64,000 nt of DNA. Source: UBA12170 sp964293475. Its GTDB lineage: Bacteria > Bacteroidota > Bacteroidia > Bacteroidales > UBA12170. The stretch spans positions 11,489 through 75,488 of the forward strand of contig CAXYYJ010000025.1 in NCBI GenBank assembly GCA_964293475.1, written 5' to 3'. Positions 54,774 to 62,161 of this stretch are shown here, one piece after another; position 1 is the stretch's first letter; each line of letters begins with the position of its first letter. A model generated the notes under the pieces. It saw nothing but the letters and a program-made list of their open reading frames with translations, was not told where the DNA came from and did not search any database. Made by a program: the position numbers and the translations under genes.

Positions 54774-54974
54774 ATGCAAAATATAATTGTTCACCCATCA
54801 AATGAGCAAGAGATAAGTGTTATCACAGCGTTTTTTAATGCCTTGAAAATTAAGTTCGAGCTTGCAAAAGAATCACCCTATGACCCGGAATTTGTAGCTA
54901 AAATCGATAAAAGCCGCAAACAAGCTGCCAACGGTGAGACCGTTAAAATTGATCTCGACGAAATATGGAAATAG
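54774..54974 (+). CDS. Antitoxin of a YoeB-type pair (DUF2683-like)
   Basis: A 66-residue acidic antitoxin (NIIVHPSNEQEISVITAFFNALKIKFE, then KESPYDPEFVAKIDKSRKQA, ending KIDLDEIWK). The HPSNEQE start and the conserved C-terminal helix are typical of the small Bacteroidota antitoxins paired with Txe/YoeB or RelE toxins. It overlaps the toxin gene by 10 bases. Confidence 0.85.
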   Translation: MQNIIVHPSNEQEISVITAFFNALKIKFELAKESPYDPEFVAKIDKSRKQAANGETVKIDLDEIWK

Positions 54975-55222
54975 AATACACCCTGCAAGCCAAGGAAGAT
55001 TTGGATTTCTGGAAAAAATCCGGAAATGCTTCTGTTTTAAAGAAGATCCGAATACTTATTGAAGCCATTTTACGAAGCCCTTACGAAGGTATTGGTAAAC
55101 CAGAAGGTTTAAAGTACGATCTTACGGGCTTTTGGTCTCGCAGAATAAACAAAGAACATCGCATTGTATATGAAGTAGTTGGCGATATTATTATTGTTCA
55201 TTCACTAAAAGGGCATTATTAG
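54965..55222 (+). CDS. Txe/YoeB-family mRNA interferase toxin
   Basis: An 85-residue ribosome-dependent endoribonuclease of the RelE superfamily. It begins EYTLQAKEDLDFWKKSGN and keeps the motif SPYEGIGKPEGLKYDLTGFWSRRINKEHRIVYEVVGD (only part quoted) with the likely catalytic Glu47 (GKPE), Arg66 and the C-terminal His84-Tyr85 (LKGHY). The antitoxin gene precedes it and overlaps, so translation is coupled. Confidence 0.92.
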   Translation: MEIEYTLQAKEDLDFWKKSGNASVLKKIRILIEAILRSPYEGIGKPEGLKYDLTGFWSRRINKEHRIVYEVVGDIIIVHSLKGHY

Positions 55223-55491
55223 AAAAAAAGAGCTCTTTTAAAATGTTTTTTTTTGGAACACTTCTGTCTGGCGGCAGGCATTATGATACTCCCCAAAAAG
55301 CCAGCTTCCCTCTGGCGCGGATCTACCTGGCATCGCAGTTTAATCGGGCGAAGACATCACCTGAATCTGCTTTATTTTAGCGGCATTTTATATTAAAGAA
55401 GCTTTTAAAGTTAGGCTTTATTGAAAAGAATGTTCAAATGTAAGCAATTTAAATTTTGCCTATTTCTCAAAAAAATTATCAGCATTGAAAT
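55223..55491. other. Intergenic region with REP-like fragments
   Basis: Holds CTGTCTGGCGGCAGGC and GGATCTACCTGGCATCGCAG at about 55265-55340, matching pieces of the fuller element at 56260-56400. No gene is seen. Confidence 0.5.
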
Positions 55492-56184
55492 TTAGCTCAA
55501 GGCCCACTCAACAGCTTTCTCGGCATGAATGGTAGTGGTGTCGAAAACCGGAATATTTACATCCGACGTGCCAATAAGTAATGGGATTTCGGTGCAACCT
55601 AAAATGACTCCCTCAGCTCCATCAGATTCAAGATTTGCGATGATATTTTTATAAATTCTTCGTGACTCTTCTTTAATCACCCCATGCACCAATTCACTAT
55701 AAATAATTCTGTGAATTTCATTGCGTTCATCTAATTTGGGAACAATGACTTCGATTCCATATTGATCCTGAATATAGTCTTTATAGAAATCCTTTTCCAT
55801 AGTAAATTTAGTTCCAAGGAGCGCGACTTTATTTAAATTCTGTTCTTGAATGGAAAGTGCAGTAGCCTCAGCAATATGCAAAAATGGAATATGTATAGCA
55901 GATAGAATAGCTGGTGTGCACAAATGCATAGTATTGGTGCAAAGAATAATAATTTCTGCGCCAGCCTTTTCTAATTGAATGGCAGCCTTTGCCATCATTC
56001 GGTCGAGTGTTCTCCAATCTCCGTCGTGCTGTGATTTCACAATCTCATCAAAATCTACTGTCAACATAATGCTATTGCAACTATGGTGGCCACCCAGCTC
56101 CTTTCTTACTTTGGTGTTGATTAAATTGTAATAAACTGCAGATGATTCCCAGCTCATTCCGCCTATTAGCCCAATTGTTTTCAT
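55492..56184 (-). CDS. Aspartate/glutamate racemase-family enzyme
   Basis: A 230-residue cofactor-independent amino acid racemase of the YgeA/RacX type. It starts MKTIGLIGGMSWESSAVYYN, and the two catalytic cysteines are Cys82 (ILCTNTMH) and Cys197 (ILGCTEIPLL). These enzymes exchange L- and D-forms of amino acids for cell-wall or signalling pools. Flanks are repeat-rich, with no operon partner. Confidence 0.93.
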   Translation of the reverse strand: MKTIGLIGGMSWESSAVYYNLINTKVRKELGGHHSCNSIMLTVDFDEIVKSQHDGDWRTLDRMMAKAAIQLEKAGAEIIILCTNTMHLCTPAILSAIHIPFLHIAEATALSIQEQNLNKVALLGTKFTMEKDFYKDYIQDQYGIEVIVPKLDERNEIHRIIYSELVHGVIKEESRRIYKNIIANLESDGAEGVILGCTEIPLLIGTSDVNIPVFDTTTIHAEKAVEWALS

Positions 56185-56249
56185 AACTTATATTTATTCT
56201 TTTTGAACAAAGTAAATGTAAATTTTGTTTTAAATCGATAAAAAGAAAA

Positions 56250-56400
56250 TCATCAGCTGGCGCGCCTGTCTGGGTCAGTCAGGGATCTACCTGGCTGCGC
56301 AGTCACGCAGGTTTGCAACCGACCCCCGCTGGCGCGGATTTAACTTCGTTGAGTCTACCTGGCGGTAGACAGGCCTGTCTGCCGACAGGTAGACTCGTCC
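56250..56400. repeat. GC-rich REP-like element with a 42-bp palindrome
   Basis: Positions 56353-56394 form a near-perfect palindrome centred on AGGCCT, with arms GTCTACCTG and CAGGTAGAC. It is flanked by GGATCTACCTGGCTGCGCAG and ACCCCCGCTGGCGCGGATTT. Pieces of the same family recur at about 55265-55340 and 63888-63960. It has far higher GC than its neighbours. Confidence 0.8.
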
Positions 56401-56412
56401 TTCGTCCTCGGT

Positions 56413-56632
56413 TGTAATCCGTGCGTGGTATATCTCAGAATATCATACATTTAAATCCATTTTCCTAACCTAACTTTTTCATTTAATTCAATCAAACCGC
56501 TATACCATTTTAACTATCAAACCACTTCCGCGATAAAATTTAATCAAATGTAAGAATTTTTGAAAATGGGTTTTGAGTTGTATCGGATTAATCTGCAACT
56601 GGGCACGGAAAGCATTTCCGCGCTAGCTGGGG
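56413..56632 (+). repeat. Dispersed repeat, copy 2 (long form, about 220 bp)
   Basis: Long form shared with 57421-57640: GTAATCCGTGCG, then ATATCTCAGAATATCATACA, ATTTAAATCCATT, then the 130-bp core also found at 35357-35484, ending in GCATTTCCGCGCTAGCTGG. Confidence 0.85.
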
Positions 56633-56641
56633 AGAAATTTT

Positions 56642-57352
56642 TCATTTTAATTGATAATATGAACTCAAAACATTATTCAAATTTACACCAGGATCAATTT
56701 CAACTCCATTATCATTAAAATCAAGAGTGTAATTTCCTTTAGGTTTTGGATAGATTTTAATATAGACTTTATCATATTCTGTGAAATCCCAAAATTCTGA
56801 TAATATCGAGTTTTCTGATGCGAAACCTAATTTTACGAAGCCCGTTTCCTTATACAAATAATTTTGAAATGAAACATTTGATTCTGAATGGCAATAGATA
56901 TTAACACATCTTGTTGTATCATCTGGTGAAGAACTATATAAAAGTATTGGTAGATCATCGTAAGGTGGAGAATGATGGAAAATAGAATCAATATGAGTAT
57001 CACTCATTTCAGATAGTATAATATCTGGAAAGTTCATGTTTTTTGTATATACAAATTTATAGTTCTTTAAATGTGTAAAGCTCTCTTTATAGATCTCTAA
57101 GCTATATTGATTACCTTCCTCTAATTGAAATAGCTTAAATTGACCTGCTTCGTTTGCTATAACTGATTCTCCGGTTTCATTAACTGTTATTTGTGTACCT
57201 TCTACACTCTTAATTGTATATCCAAATTGATCTATATAATCAATATTTCCATTTAATCTGACTTGAGTCTCTTGTTTATTTTCTGGAGCTTTCTTGCATG
57301 AGAAAAGAGAAAGACCTAAAAGAATTAATAATATTACACTTGTATTTTTCAT
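56642..57352 (-). CDS. Uncharacterised lipoprotein flanked by direct repeats
   Basis: A 236-residue lipoprotein (signal peptide with lipobox LSLFSC, Cys19). The rest has beta-rich segments (GYTIKSVEGTQITVNETGESVIANEAGQFKLF hints at a carboxypeptidase-regulatory-like fold at about 45-85) and a C-terminal DFNDNGVEIDPGVNL. I recognise no family. It lies exactly between two long direct repeats (56413-56632 and 57421-57640) and is unusually AT-rich, which suggests it was acquired with, or duplicated by, that repeat. Confidence 0.7.
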   Translation of the reverse strand: MKNTSVILLILLGLSLFSCKKAPENKQETQVRLNGNIDYIDQFGYTIKSVEGTQITVNETGESVIANEAGQFKLFQLEEGNQYSLEIYKESFTHLKNYKFVYTKNMNFPDIILSEMSDTHIDSIFHHSPPYDDLPILLYSSSPDDTTRCVNIYCHSESNVSFQNYLYKETGFVKLGFASENSILSEFWDFTEYDKVYIKIYPKPKGNYTLDFNDNGVEIDPGVNLNNVLSSYYQLK

Positions 57353-57420
57353 TAGATTAAATTTTATTTATTTTGATAATTAGATTCAATTGAGTTAATA
57401 ATATTCTCGCTTGCGCGATT

Positions 57421-57640
57421 TGCAATCCGTCCGTAATATATCTCTGAATATCATTCATTTAAATTCATTTTTTGTTTTACTTTCTCACCAAATTCACGAA
57501 ACCCGCCATTTCATTTTAACTGGCAAACCGCTTTCGTAATAAAATTTAATCAAATGTAAGAATTTTTGTAAATGGATTTTAAGATATATAGGATTAATCT
57601 GCAACTGGGCATGGAAAGCATTTTCGCGCCAGCTATAGCT
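57421..57640 (+). repeat. Dispersed repeat, copy 3 (long form)
   Basis: Matches copy 2 over the whole length: GCAATCCGTCCG, ATATATCTCTGAATATCATT, then the core with CAAATGTAAGAATTTTTG and GGATTAATCTGCAACTGGGC, ending GCATTTTCGCGCCAGCTAT. Confidence 0.85.
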
Positions 57641-57986
57641 AACAAAGGGATCAAAGCCTAGAGGAAGCAGGATTGAAGCCCTGGAATCAGGAACATCAAA
57701 AAACCAAGGACGCTATCCCCCTCATTCTTCGGGGCTATCATCCTTTTTACGCCAACTAAGGGATCAAAGCCTTGAGGAAGCAGGATTGAAGCCCTGGAAT
57801 CTGGAACTTACATCCCAAGGACGCTATCCCCTCATGCTTCGGGGCTATCATCCTTTTTATGCTAACCAAGAGATCAAAGCCTTGAGGCACGAAAGGATTG
57901 AAGCCCTGGCATCTGGAAACAAAAACCCAAGGACGCTATCCCCTCATGCTTCGGGGCTATCATCCTTATTAGGCCAACTAAGGGAT
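57641..57986 (+). repeat. Tandem array, three copies of a roughly 112-bp unit
   Basis: Copies begin with GGGATCAAAGCCT at 57647, 57760 and 57870, with a fourth beginning GGGAT at 57982 that stops short. Each unit has GGATTGAAGCCCTGG(A)ATC, CCAAGGACGCTATCCCC, a CCCC-x10-GGGG hairpin with CTTCGGGGCTATCATCCTT, then a GCCAACTAAG-like join. An open frame across it (57786-58076) is a by-product. Confidence 0.85.
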
Positions 57987-58062
57987 TTTAATACGCCCCA
58001 AAAATCAAACAACTGCATTAGAGAAATTGCCTTTAACTTTTTTTTTGTGGATTTTAAAAATA

Positions 58063-58096
58063 TTTGCGTGGATTGAGAAAAAATCAATTAAATTTG
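58063..58096 (+). promoter_or_regulatory. Promoter of the hybrid histidine kinase
   Basis: TTTG at 58063-58066 and TAAATTTG at 58089-58096, 22 bases apart, 21 bases before the TTG start. Confidence 0.5.
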
Positions 58097-58116
58097 AGTG
58101 TATCTAAAAACGACAA

Positions 58117-59664
58117 TTGACAAATAAAATATTAATCATTGACGATTCGGAATCTAACCTGGACTATATCAAAAGTCTGCTGTTAGAACATTCCTACAAG
58201 GTGGCCATGGCATCTTGCGGGAAATCGGCCATTTTGAAAATAAAGAGCCAAAAGTTCGACCTGGTTTTGCTCGATTATGTAATGCCCGGCATGAACGGGC
58301 TGGAAGTGTGTCGGGAAATAAAAAACGACAAACTAAACTTCGATACTCCCGTTATTTTTCTCACCGCCGATCAATCTGAGCACACATTATCCGAAGCTTT
58401 TGAAGCGGGTGCTGTCGATTTTATTAAGAAACCCTTTAGCGGTACCGAGCTCATGGCCAGAGTGAAAAACCACCTGACCCTCGTGGAGCACAAAAAACAA
58501 TTGGCCACCGCCCGCGATTATGCCGAAAGTGCCAGCCGCGCCAAGGGCGAGTTCTTAGCCAATATGAGCCACGAAATAAGAACCCCCATGAATGGAATCG
58601 TTACCGTGGTTGAGTTTCTGAAAGATACGCCCCTCACTCAAAAACAAACAGAGCTGCTCGATATCATCAAATCATCATCCGACAGCCTTCTGCAAATCAT
58701 CAACGATATTCTCGACTTCTCTAAAATTGAAGCCGGACAAATAGAACTCGAAAAGCTTCATTTCAATCTGAAAGATGAATTGGATCTGGTATTAAAACCC
58801 CTGGAGCTCAGAGCACATGCCAAAGGTTTGTTCCTTCGCCTGGACTTCGACGCTCAAATTCCGCACAGCATCTGTGGCGATGCACTCCGCATAAAACAAA
58901 TCATTATTAATCTGGTGAACAACGCCATTAAATTTACCAACGCGGGCGGGGTAACCATCCATGTAAAAATGGCTCAATCAACTGAAGATCAGTTGGAACT
59001 GTTATTCAATATTGAAGATACCGGAATCGGTATTCTACCCCAGAATCAGGGCAAATTGTTTAAATCGTTCTCGCAAACCGATGCTTCTTCTACCCGAAAA
59101 TATGGTGGCACCGGACTTGGTCTGGCCATTTCCAAGAGCTTAGTGGAGATGATGAACGGGAAAATCTGGCTGAAGAGCGACATCAATCAGGGGGCAACCT
59201 TCTCGTTTAACCTGATTCTCTCCAAAACCATGTGCAACGACGAAACCGAAATAGTGGTTCCAACTATAGTAAAAAAAGCCCTGGAGCAAAAAACAATTCT
59301 GGTGGTCGACGACAATGCCATCAACCGCAAAGTAGCCGAAATGACCCTTATGAAGCTTGGCCACAAGGTAGAAATGGCATCCACAGGAATAGAAGCTTAC
59401 CAAAAATACATCAGCTCGTCGTTCGATTTTATTCTGATGGACGTACATATGCCCGACCTCGACGGATTGGAAGCCACCGCTCTTATCAGAAAATACGAAG
59501 AAGAACATCAAATTGCCAATCCAATACCCGTTATTGCCATGACTGCCGCCGCCATGAAAGGCGATCGCGAAAGGTTTATGGAGGCCGGAATGACCGAATA
59601 CATCAGCAAACCATTCAAAGTGAAAGACATAGAAATTATGCTTCAACTTTTCTTCGACAAATAA
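58117..59664 (+). CDS. Hybrid sensor kinase / response regulator (REC-HisKA-HATPase-REC)
   Basis: A 515-residue soluble phosphorelay protein. An N-terminal receiver domain spans 1-122 (phospho-acceptor Asp53 in VLLDYVMPGMNG, Lys105). A coiled coil at about 125-145 leads to the HisKA box EFLANMSHEIRTPMNGI with His152, then the ATPase domain (LVNNAIKFTN at about 267-276, DTGIGI at 301-306, GTGLGLAISK at 331-340). A second receiver domain at 392-515 has Asp442 (FILMDVHMPDLDG) and Lys498. The start is TTG at 58117; no suitable ATG exists upstream in frame. No DNA-binding domain is present, so output is through partners. hydG follows 119 bases later. Confidence 0.93.
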   Translation: MTNKILIIDDSESNLDYIKSLLLEHSYKVAMASCGKSAILKIKSQKFDLVLLDYVMPGMNGLEVCREIKNDKLNFDTPVIFLTADQSEHTLSEAFEAGAVDFIKKPFSGTELMARVKNHLTLVEHKKQLATARDYAESASRAKGEFLANMSHEIRTPMNGIVTVVEFLKDTPLTQKQTELLDIIKSSSDSLLQIINDILDFSKIEAGQIELEKLHFNLKDELDLVLKPLELRAHAKGLFLRLDFDAQIPHSICGDALRIKQIIINLVNNAIKFTNAGGVTIHVKMAQSTEDQLELLFNIEDTGIGILPQNQGKLFKSFSQTDASSTRKYGGTGLGLAISKSLVEMMNGKIWLKSDINQGATFSFNLILSKTMCNDETEIVVPTIVKKALEQKTILVVDDNAINRKVAEMTLMKLGHKVEMASTGIEAYQKYISSSFDFILMDVHMPDLDGLEATALIRKYEEEHQIANPIPVIAMTAAAMKGDRERFMEAGMTEYISKPFKVKDIEIMLQLFFDK

Positions 59665-59783
59665 GCGGTTCTAATTTTTACAGGGAATAAATTGTTTGAA
59701 CCAATTGTGAAAACAGCGTTAAATTCGGCTTCATATCTGGAAGAAAATGTAATTTTGTTAATTATTTCACACAGTACTCAACT

Positions 59784-61217
59784 ATGAAATTCACACCCGA
59801 AAAATATACTATAGAAGATATATCTGGTAAGCCATTTATCGATGTTCAGGAAATAGAAAATCTCATCAGCAATACCATCAGCACCCCCGAAAAAGTGCGG
59901 GAAGTGATTGCCAAATCTCTTAGCAAACAGCGATTAAACCTGCAGGATACAGCAGTTTTGGTGAATGCCAAAGACCCCGAACTCATTGAAGAAATTAAAC
60001 AAGGCGCCAAAACACTCAAGGAAACCATTTATGGAAACCGCATAGTGCTATTTGCCCCGCTGTATATTGGCAATAAATGCATCAATAACTGCGAATACTG
60101 CGGTTTTAAAAGCAGCAATAAGGATGCCTTGCGCAAAACGCTGTCCGATGCCGAGATTGTGAAAGAAGTAGAAGCCTTAGAAGACAACGGACAAAAGCGG
60201 TTGATTCTGGTTTATGGCGAGCATCCGCATTATAGTCCCGATTATATAGCCCATACCGTAAAATTAGTTTATGGGGTGAAAAAAGGACATGGTGAAATTC
60301 GCCGCGTCAATATCAATGCGGCTCCCATGGATGTTGAAGGATTTAAAACAGTGAAAGAAGCCGGCATTGGAACCTATCAGATATTTCAGGAAACCTATCA
60401 CCCCGAAGCCTATGCCAAATATCATTTGGGGGGAGTGAAAAAAGACTATGCCAACAGGCTGGTTTCGTTGGACAGAGCCATGGAAGCCGGAATAGATGAT
60501 GTGGGCATTGGAGCCTTGTTCGGGCTTCACGACTGGCGCTTCGAAGTGTTGTCGCTGGTTCGCCACACCAATCACCTGGAAGCTTGTTTCAATGTAGGGC
60601 CGCACACCATCAGTTTCCCCCGCCTTCAGGATGCCAGCATGATTAACCGCGATGCCCGTTATCTGGTGAGCGACGAAGACTTTACGCAGCTGGTAGCCAT
60701 TCTGCGCCTTGCGGTTCCTTATACCGGGATGATACTAACAGCCCGCGAAAACGAAAAAATCCGCAAGGAAGTACTGCATTATGGGGTTTCGCAAATAGAT
60801 GGTGGAACCAAGATAGAGCTGGGGAACTATGCTCAGGAAGATACCAAAAATCAGGCTCAGGATTTAAACCGTGAGCAGTTTAAAATCAACGACGACCGCA
60901 GTCTGGCGCAAGTTATCGACGAGTTGCTCGACGACAGCTATCTGCCCAGTTTCTGCACTGCCTGCTACCGTTTGGGCCGCACCGGAGAGCATTTTATGGA
61001 GTTTTCGGTCCCCGGATTTATAAAACGCTATTGCTCCGCCAATGCCATTCTCACCTTAGCCGAATACATTGAAGACTACGCCCAACCCTCCACCGCCGAA
61101 AAAGGCTGGAAAGTGATCGACAAGCAACTGGAAGACCTGGAAGCCTATCAGCGCGTTGAAGAAATCAAAAACCGCATAGAACGCATCAAAGCGGGGGAGA
61201 GGGATTTGTATTTTTAG
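59784..61217 (+). CDS. hydG: [FeFe]-hydrogenase maturase HydG (radical SAM)
   Basis: A 477-residue radical SAM tyrosine lyase that cleaves tyrosine to make CO and cyanide ligands for the hydrogenase active-site cluster. The SAM-binding [4Fe-4S] motif is CINNCEYC (Cys99, 103, 106). The C-terminal cluster that distinguishes HydG from ThiH is CTACYRLGRTGEHFM followed by CSANA (Cys391, 394, 417, CX2CX22C). Length and the end EYIEDYAQP...IDKQLEDLE also fit HydG. HydE, HydF and the hydrogenase genes are not in this window. TAATTTTG at 59750-59757 is a possible -7 element. Confidence 0.95.
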   Translation: MKFTPEKYTIEDISGKPFIDVQEIENLISNTISTPEKVREVIAKSLSKQRLNLQDTAVLVNAKDPELIEEIKQGAKTLKETIYGNRIVLFAPLYIGNKCINNCEYCGFKSSNKDALRKTLSDAEIVKEVEALEDNGQKRLILVYGEHPHYSPDYIAHTVKLVYGVKKGHGEIRRVNINAAPMDVEGFKTVKEAGIGTYQIFQETYHPEAYAKYHLGGVKKDYANRLVSLDRAMEAGIDDVGIGALFGLHDWRFEVLSLVRHTNHLEACFNVGPHTISFPRLQDASMINRDARYLVSDEDFTQLVAILRLAVPYTGMILTARENEKIRKEVLHYGVSQIDGGTKIELGNYAQEDTKNQAQDLNREQFKINDDRSLAQVIDELLDDSYLPSFCTACYRLGRTGEHFMEFSVPGFIKRYCSANAILTLAEYIEDYAQPSTAEKGWKVIDKQLEDLEAYQRVEEIKNRIERIKAGERDLYF

Positions 61218-61391
61218 GGGAGTTTATTCTTACGACGAAATATTCATTGCGGATATTTTCTTCGCATAGACTAAAAATGTAATTTTGGTGTCGATTGGTA
61301 CTGGCTCCAATTTTTCAAATTCTATACCAGGATTTTTCTGATTTTTTGTAAAATGTTGATAATATGTGGTATGGCCGCGAATTAGGGAAAT

Positions 61392-61829
61392 ATGGGGAGC
61401 CTTTTTTTAGTAATTTTAAGTCCGATATTTAAGGAAGATGAGTGTGCATGGATAAAGCGGTTAAATTCGTACAGCAGCGCTTTTCAACTTTTAAATTCAG
61501 CTTTGCAACTGACGCAACCCAACGATTTAGAGAAAGATGGCATTATCCATCGGTTTGAATTCACCCACGAATTGGCTTGGAAACTCATGAAAGATTATTT
61601 GGAATATGAGGGAATTGTTGGCATAACTGGCTCACGTTCAGCTACCCGCGAAGCCTTTAACAAAGGGCTTATAACTGACGGGCAAATATGGATGGATATG
61701 ATTGAAAGCCGGAATAAAACCGTCCATACCTATCTTAAAGAAATATTAATTTCTGAATATGAACTAATTACCGAAAGTTATTTTCCGTTACTCATGGCTT
61801 TTGGCGAAAAAATGAAAAGCTATTTATGA
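61392..61829 (+). CDS. HEPN-domain (HI0074-type) protein of an MNT-HEPN pair
   Basis: A 145-residue all-helical protein: LNSYSSAFQLLNSALQL, then EFTHELAWKLMKDYLEYEGI and ATREAFNKGLI, then IWMDMIESRNKTVHTYL. The active-site motif of HEPN RNases, R-x4-H, is Arg107 to His112. With the nucleotidyltransferase gene that overlaps it by 4 bases it forms the common HEPN-MNT toxin-antitoxin pair, in which the MNT partner silences the HEPN toxin by adding AMP. The start is uncertain: the first 14 residues (MGSLFLVILSPIFK) are hydrophobic and unlike the family, yet no other start is near. Confidence 0.85.
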   Translation: MGSLFLVILSPIFKEDECAWIKRLNSYSSAFQLLNSALQLTQPNDLEKDGIIHRFEFTHELAWKLMKDYLEYEGIVGITGSRSATREAFNKGLITDGQIWMDMIESRNKTVHTYLKEILISEYELITESYFPLLMAFGEKMKSYL

Positions 61830-62140
61830 GTTTTGGCCTAAACGAAAATATCATCAGCAAGTTTCACAGTGTTTTTGGGAAATATCCTGAAATAGAATCT
61901 GTTATCATTTATGGTTCCAGGGCAAAAGGAAATTTTCGAGAAGGAAGCGATATTGATATTACTCTTGTGGGTCCTTTGTTGTCCGAACCAATTAAAAGCA
62001 AAGTATGGCTTGATTTAGATGCCCTCGACACTCCTTACTTAATTGATATCTCTATTTATCATTTACTTTCATCCACAAGCCTGAAGGAACATATAGATCG
62101 GGTTGGGAAAATATTTTATCAAAAGACTTCTGATATCTGA
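61826..62140 (+). CDS. MNT nucleotidyltransferase of an MNT-HEPN pair
   Basis: A 104-residue minimal nucleotidyltransferase. The motif GSRAKGNFREGSDIDITL gives the metal-binding pair Asp42 and Asp44 after Gly30-Ser31, and the third Asp is Asp74 (YLIDISIY). In such pairs it AMPylates the tyrosine in the HEPN partner. ATGA overlap with the HEPN gene is four bases. Confidence 0.93.
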   Translation: MSFGLNENIISKFHSVFGKYPEIESVIIYGSRAKGNFREGSDIDITLVGPLLSEPIKSKVWLDLDALDTPYLIDISIYHLLSSTSLKEHIDRVGKIFYQKTSDI

Positions 62141-62161
62141 ATAACGAAATCAATTCCTAAG

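Noticed and set aside
57641..57986. CRISPR array or integron attC sites
   Set aside because: Units are about 112 bp with no constant short repeat alternating with unique spacers, and no GTTRRRY core fits the joins.
57786..58076. 96-residue open frame across the tandem array
   Set aside because: It runs through repeat units and their joins with no protein-like constraint; it is a by-product of the repeat.
59784..61217. ThiH (tyrosine lyase of thiamine synthesis) instead of HydG
   Set aside because: The C-terminal CX2CX22C cluster and the 477-residue length are HydG features; no thiamine genes are nearby.
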